Assembly: GCA_948888345.1 (NCBI GenBank)
Contig: CAQTPN010000060.1
Span: forward strand, 1 to 7,793
Length of the DNA: 7,793 nucleotides
Reading direction: 5' to 3'
Origin: an uncultured bacterium
GTDB lineage: Bacteria; Cyanobacteriota; Vampirovibrionia; Gastranaerophilales; Gastranaerophilaceae
The position numbers were made by a program, and so were the translations under genes. The notes under the pieces were generated by a model. It saw only the letters and a list, made by a program, of their open reading frames with translations. It did not search any database and had not been told where the DNA came from. Shown here one piece after another: positions 6,535 through 7,793 of the stretch; position 1 is the stretch's first letter; every line of letters starts with the position of its first letter.

Positions 6535-6714
6535 TTATTCTTCAATTTGAATAACTGAAACAGGGCAAGATTCAGCTGCTTCTTTAACAGCATCTTCATT
6601 TCCTGCAATATTTGCTTCAACAACGGTTGCAACATCTTCTACTTTGAATACATCAGCGCAAAAAGATTCACAAGCACCGCAAGCTATACAACCTTCTTCG
6701 ATTTTAACTTTCAT
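6535..6714 (-). CDS. Monocluster [4Fe-4S] ferredoxin, 59 residues
   Basis: I read an ATG at 6714 and a TAA at 6535-6537. The protein begins MKVKIEEGCIACGACESFC and carries Cys9, Cys12, Cys15 and Cys50 (followed by Pro51), the ligand set of single-[4Fe-4S] ferredoxins such as those of Desulfovibrio gigas and Thermotoga. Cys19 occupies the position that forms a disulfide in some relatives, but the partner cysteine of the second half is absent (31-49 has none). It is a small acidic cytosolic electron carrier, likely serving oxidoreductases such as pyruvate:ferredoxin oxidoreductase or hydrogenase, though no partner is encoded here. AAAGGAG with an 8-nt spacer is a strong ribosome binding site. 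A TATAAT promoter lies upstream at 6762-6767. The gene is monocistronic between the terminator and scpB. The family call is very secure; partners are unknown. Confidence 0.95.
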   Translation of the reverse strand: MKVKIEEGCIACGACESFCADVFKVEDVATVVEANIAGNEDAVKEAAESCPVSVIQIEE

Positions 6715-6761
6715 TTAACTAGCTCCTTTATATTTAGTAAAACATTTTGTCTTTAATTAAA

Positions 6762-6791
6762 ATTATACAGGAAAAGTCCCCAAAAAAGCAA
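6762..6791 (-). promoter_or_regulatory. Putative ferredoxin promoter
   Basis: On the minus strand a perfect TATAAT -10 lies at 6762-6767, with a half-match TTGCTT -35 at 6786-6791 (18-nt spacer). The predicted start near 6755 gives a leader of about 41 nt that includes the AAAGGAG site. The -35 overlaps an inverted repeat (6780-6804) that follows scpB, so the ferredoxin promoter and the scpB end share sequence. Confidence 0.45.
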
Positions 6792-6804
6792 GGTGATTTT
6801 TTGG
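6780..6804 (-). terminator. Weak inverted repeat after scpB, possible terminator
   Basis: A perfect 8-bp inverted repeat (CCAAAAAA and TTTTTTGG) flanks a 9-nt loop, starting 5 bp after the scpB stop on the minus strand. The right-hand T run could act as the U-tract, but only two G/C pairs close the stem, so termination would be weak. It overlaps the -35 of the ferredoxin promoter. Confidence 0.35.
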
Positions 6805-6808
6805 TATT

Positions 6809-7378
6809 TTAAAGGTTTTTGATATCTTTTGTGGTGTCAAGAAGCTTTGCAAGGGTTTTTGCATCCCCTTTCAGTTTAAAATATTCCGCAAACTTAGGGG
6901 TTGTTTTAAGATTGTATGAACGGCCGTTCTTATCTTTGGTTCTTGATATAAAACCTTTTTCCAGAAGTTCAGCCACATGCTCATAAGCATTAGACCTTAA
7001 TTCTTTTAAATAAGACTGTCTTATGGGTTCTTTCAGGGCAATAATAAGCAGCGTTTTGGCAACGGACGGTTTAATATCAACAGGGCAGAGCTTTTCCACA
7101 ATATCAAGGTGTTCTTCTTTAACCTGAATTATATACCCGTCTTCATCATCTATTTCAAGTGCTCCGTCGCGGGAAGAATAATCAAACATTAAATCCAAAA
7201 GTGCATTTTCAATCTCTTCTTCAGGAATATTGAGAAGCTCTGAAATTTCAGCAGGCTTCATAGCCCTTGCGGTTATAAATAAAACAGCTTCAACCTTTGC
7301 TTTAAGATTATATTCTTCCTCATTCACAAGGTTTGTATTAAGTTCTTCATTTTGTAAATTTTCTTTATCAGCCGGCAT
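6809..7378 (-). CDS. scpB: Segregation and condensation protein B
   Basis: This 189-residue protein is the ScpB subunit of the SMC-ScpAB condensin complex, which binds ScpA and helps chromosome organisation and segregation on the nucleoid. After an acidic N-terminal extension (1-24) comes the family's first winged-helix domain (KVEAVLFITARAMKPAEISELL, within 28-49; DGALEIDDEDGYIIQV within 71-86). The second follows (about 100-170), with PSVAKTLLIIALKEPIR (104-120), a HVAELLEKGFI helix-turn (134-144), and the NGRSYNLKTTPKFAEYF (151-167) ending typical of ScpB. The family's usual GRP-type wing is slightly altered (KNGRSYNLKTT). The length is close to normal. The start lies 8 nt after GAGGA inside scpA, and the genes overlap by 11 bp (7368-7378), so translation is likely coupled. 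The call is firm. Confidence 0.93.
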   Translation of the reverse strand: MPADKENLQNEELNTNLVNEEEYNLKAKVEAVLFITARAMKPAEISELLNIPEEEIENALLDLMFDYSSRDGALEIDDEDGYIIQVKEEHLDIVEKLCPVDIKPSVAKTLLIIALKEPIRQSYLKELRSNAYEHVAELLEKGFISRTKDKNGRSYNLKTTPKFAEYFKLKGDAKTLAKLLDTTKDIKNL

Positions 7379-7793
7379 CTTGAAGTTCCTCAGTTTCTGA
7401 CAAGACTTTGTTTTTATCCAATTTTCTCTTTAAGGTTTTGATATTTTCCGATACCGCAATATCCTCTTCTTCATGTTTTTTGGAAGGGAGTTTTACATAC
7501 AATTCACCATAAAATTCTTCCTGATAGATTTCAAATTTTCCATTAGATACCAGAAATAAAATTGCAATATAGGCTGCAGTTTTAGAAAATCCCAAAAGAG
7601 TAAGCTCTGTAATTTCAATTTTTTCATTTGTTTCAAGGATTTTATTTAAATTTTGCTCCATCTTATCCGCAAGAGCTTTAATGTATTCATCCTGTGTCAT
7701 ATCAAGTATATCACTTGTAGACATTTTTGAATATTTACGGTTTAATTTTGCCTTATGCCCGTCTATTGCACTTTTTAATTCTCTTTTCTTTTC
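7368..7793 (-). CDS. scpA: Segregation and condensation protein A (C-terminal part, runs off the window)
   Basis: Only the C-terminal 141 residues of this ScpA kleisin are inside the window. The frame is open from the right edge (7793), past an internal Met at 7724, to the TGA at 7368-7370. The winged-helix ending with TELTLLGFSKTAAYIAILFL and the following NGKFEIYQEEFYGELYVKL is the SMC-binding C-terminal region of ScpA (kleisin). ScpA bridges the SMC heads and recruits ScpB, whose gene follows with an 11-bp overlap; the order scpA-scpB is the standard one. The visible tail beyond this domain is charged and unusually long (about 40 residues: KKHEEEDIAVSENIKTLKRK and on). The true start lies beyond the window, so the start and ribosome binding site cannot be judged. 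The ScpA identification rests on domain appearance plus the scpB neighbour. Confidence 0.88.
   Translation of the reverse strand, partial: EKKRELKSAIDGHKAKLNRKYSKMSTSDILDMTQDEYIKALADKMEQNLNKILETNEKIEITELTLLGFSKTAAYIAILFLVSNGKFEIYQEEFYGELYVKLPSKKHEEEDIAVSENIKTLKRKLDKNKVLSETEELQDAG

Noticed and set aside
1..7793. CRISPR array, tRNA, insertion sequence or prophage attachment sites
   Set aside because: No regularly spaced repeats, cloverleaf, transposase or flanking direct repeats were seen by reading both strands.

Overview
The window is low-GC, AT-rich bacterial DNA, gene-dense, with short spacers and AGGA/AAGGAG-type ribosome binding sites. It carries ordinary housekeeping genes (scpA/scpB, a HINT-type HIT protein, 5-formyltetrahydrofolate cyclo-ligase, a monocluster ferredoxin) next to several lineage-restricted proteins with CHAP, glycine-zipper or orphan architectures. 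The codon use, the anaerobe-type ferredoxin and the style of the CHAP/coiled-coil and orphan membrane proteins remind me of gut Vampirovibrionia (Melainabacteria, Gastranaerophilales). A low-GC Gram-positive-like anaerobe cannot be excluded. This assignment is an impression, not a computed result.

Layout: (1) 90-2127, plus strand: two tandem paralogous genes 22 bp apart, each encoding an Asn/Ser/Thr/Glu-rich N-terminus, a predicted coiled coil and a C-terminal CHAP cysteine peptidase/amidase domain, both without a Sec signal peptide. (2) 2124-3278, minus strand: a likely operon reading HIT protein, then a previously uncalled 58-residue protein (2671-2847), then 5-FTHF cyclo-ligase. The last two overlap by 8 nt, and the cyclo-ligase also overlaps the second CHAP gene tail-to-tail by 4 nt. 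(3) 3370-6501, plus strand: an exported or membrane-inserted protein with a glycine-zipper segment and a C-terminal Ig-like/DUF4352-like region, apparently read from a leaderless promoter, then a 647-residue orphan mostly helical protein with one N-terminal and about three C-terminal hydrophobic segments. The orphan's stop codon sits in the loop of a strong bidirectional terminator. (4) 6535-7793, minus strand: a 59-residue single-[4Fe-4S] ferredoxin with its own promoter, and the scpA-scpB pair of the SMC condensin accessory complex; scpA runs off the right edge.

No tRNA, rRNA, CRISPR array, insertion sequence or attachment site was seen. No stretch longer than 300 bases lacks a gene; the largest gap is about 100 bp. 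The best candidates for something undescribed are the tandem CHAP/coiled-coil pair without signal peptides, the 647-residue orphan, the glycine-zipper exported protein and the 58-residue protein coupled to folate cyclo-ligase. None of these amounts to a demonstrated new system.
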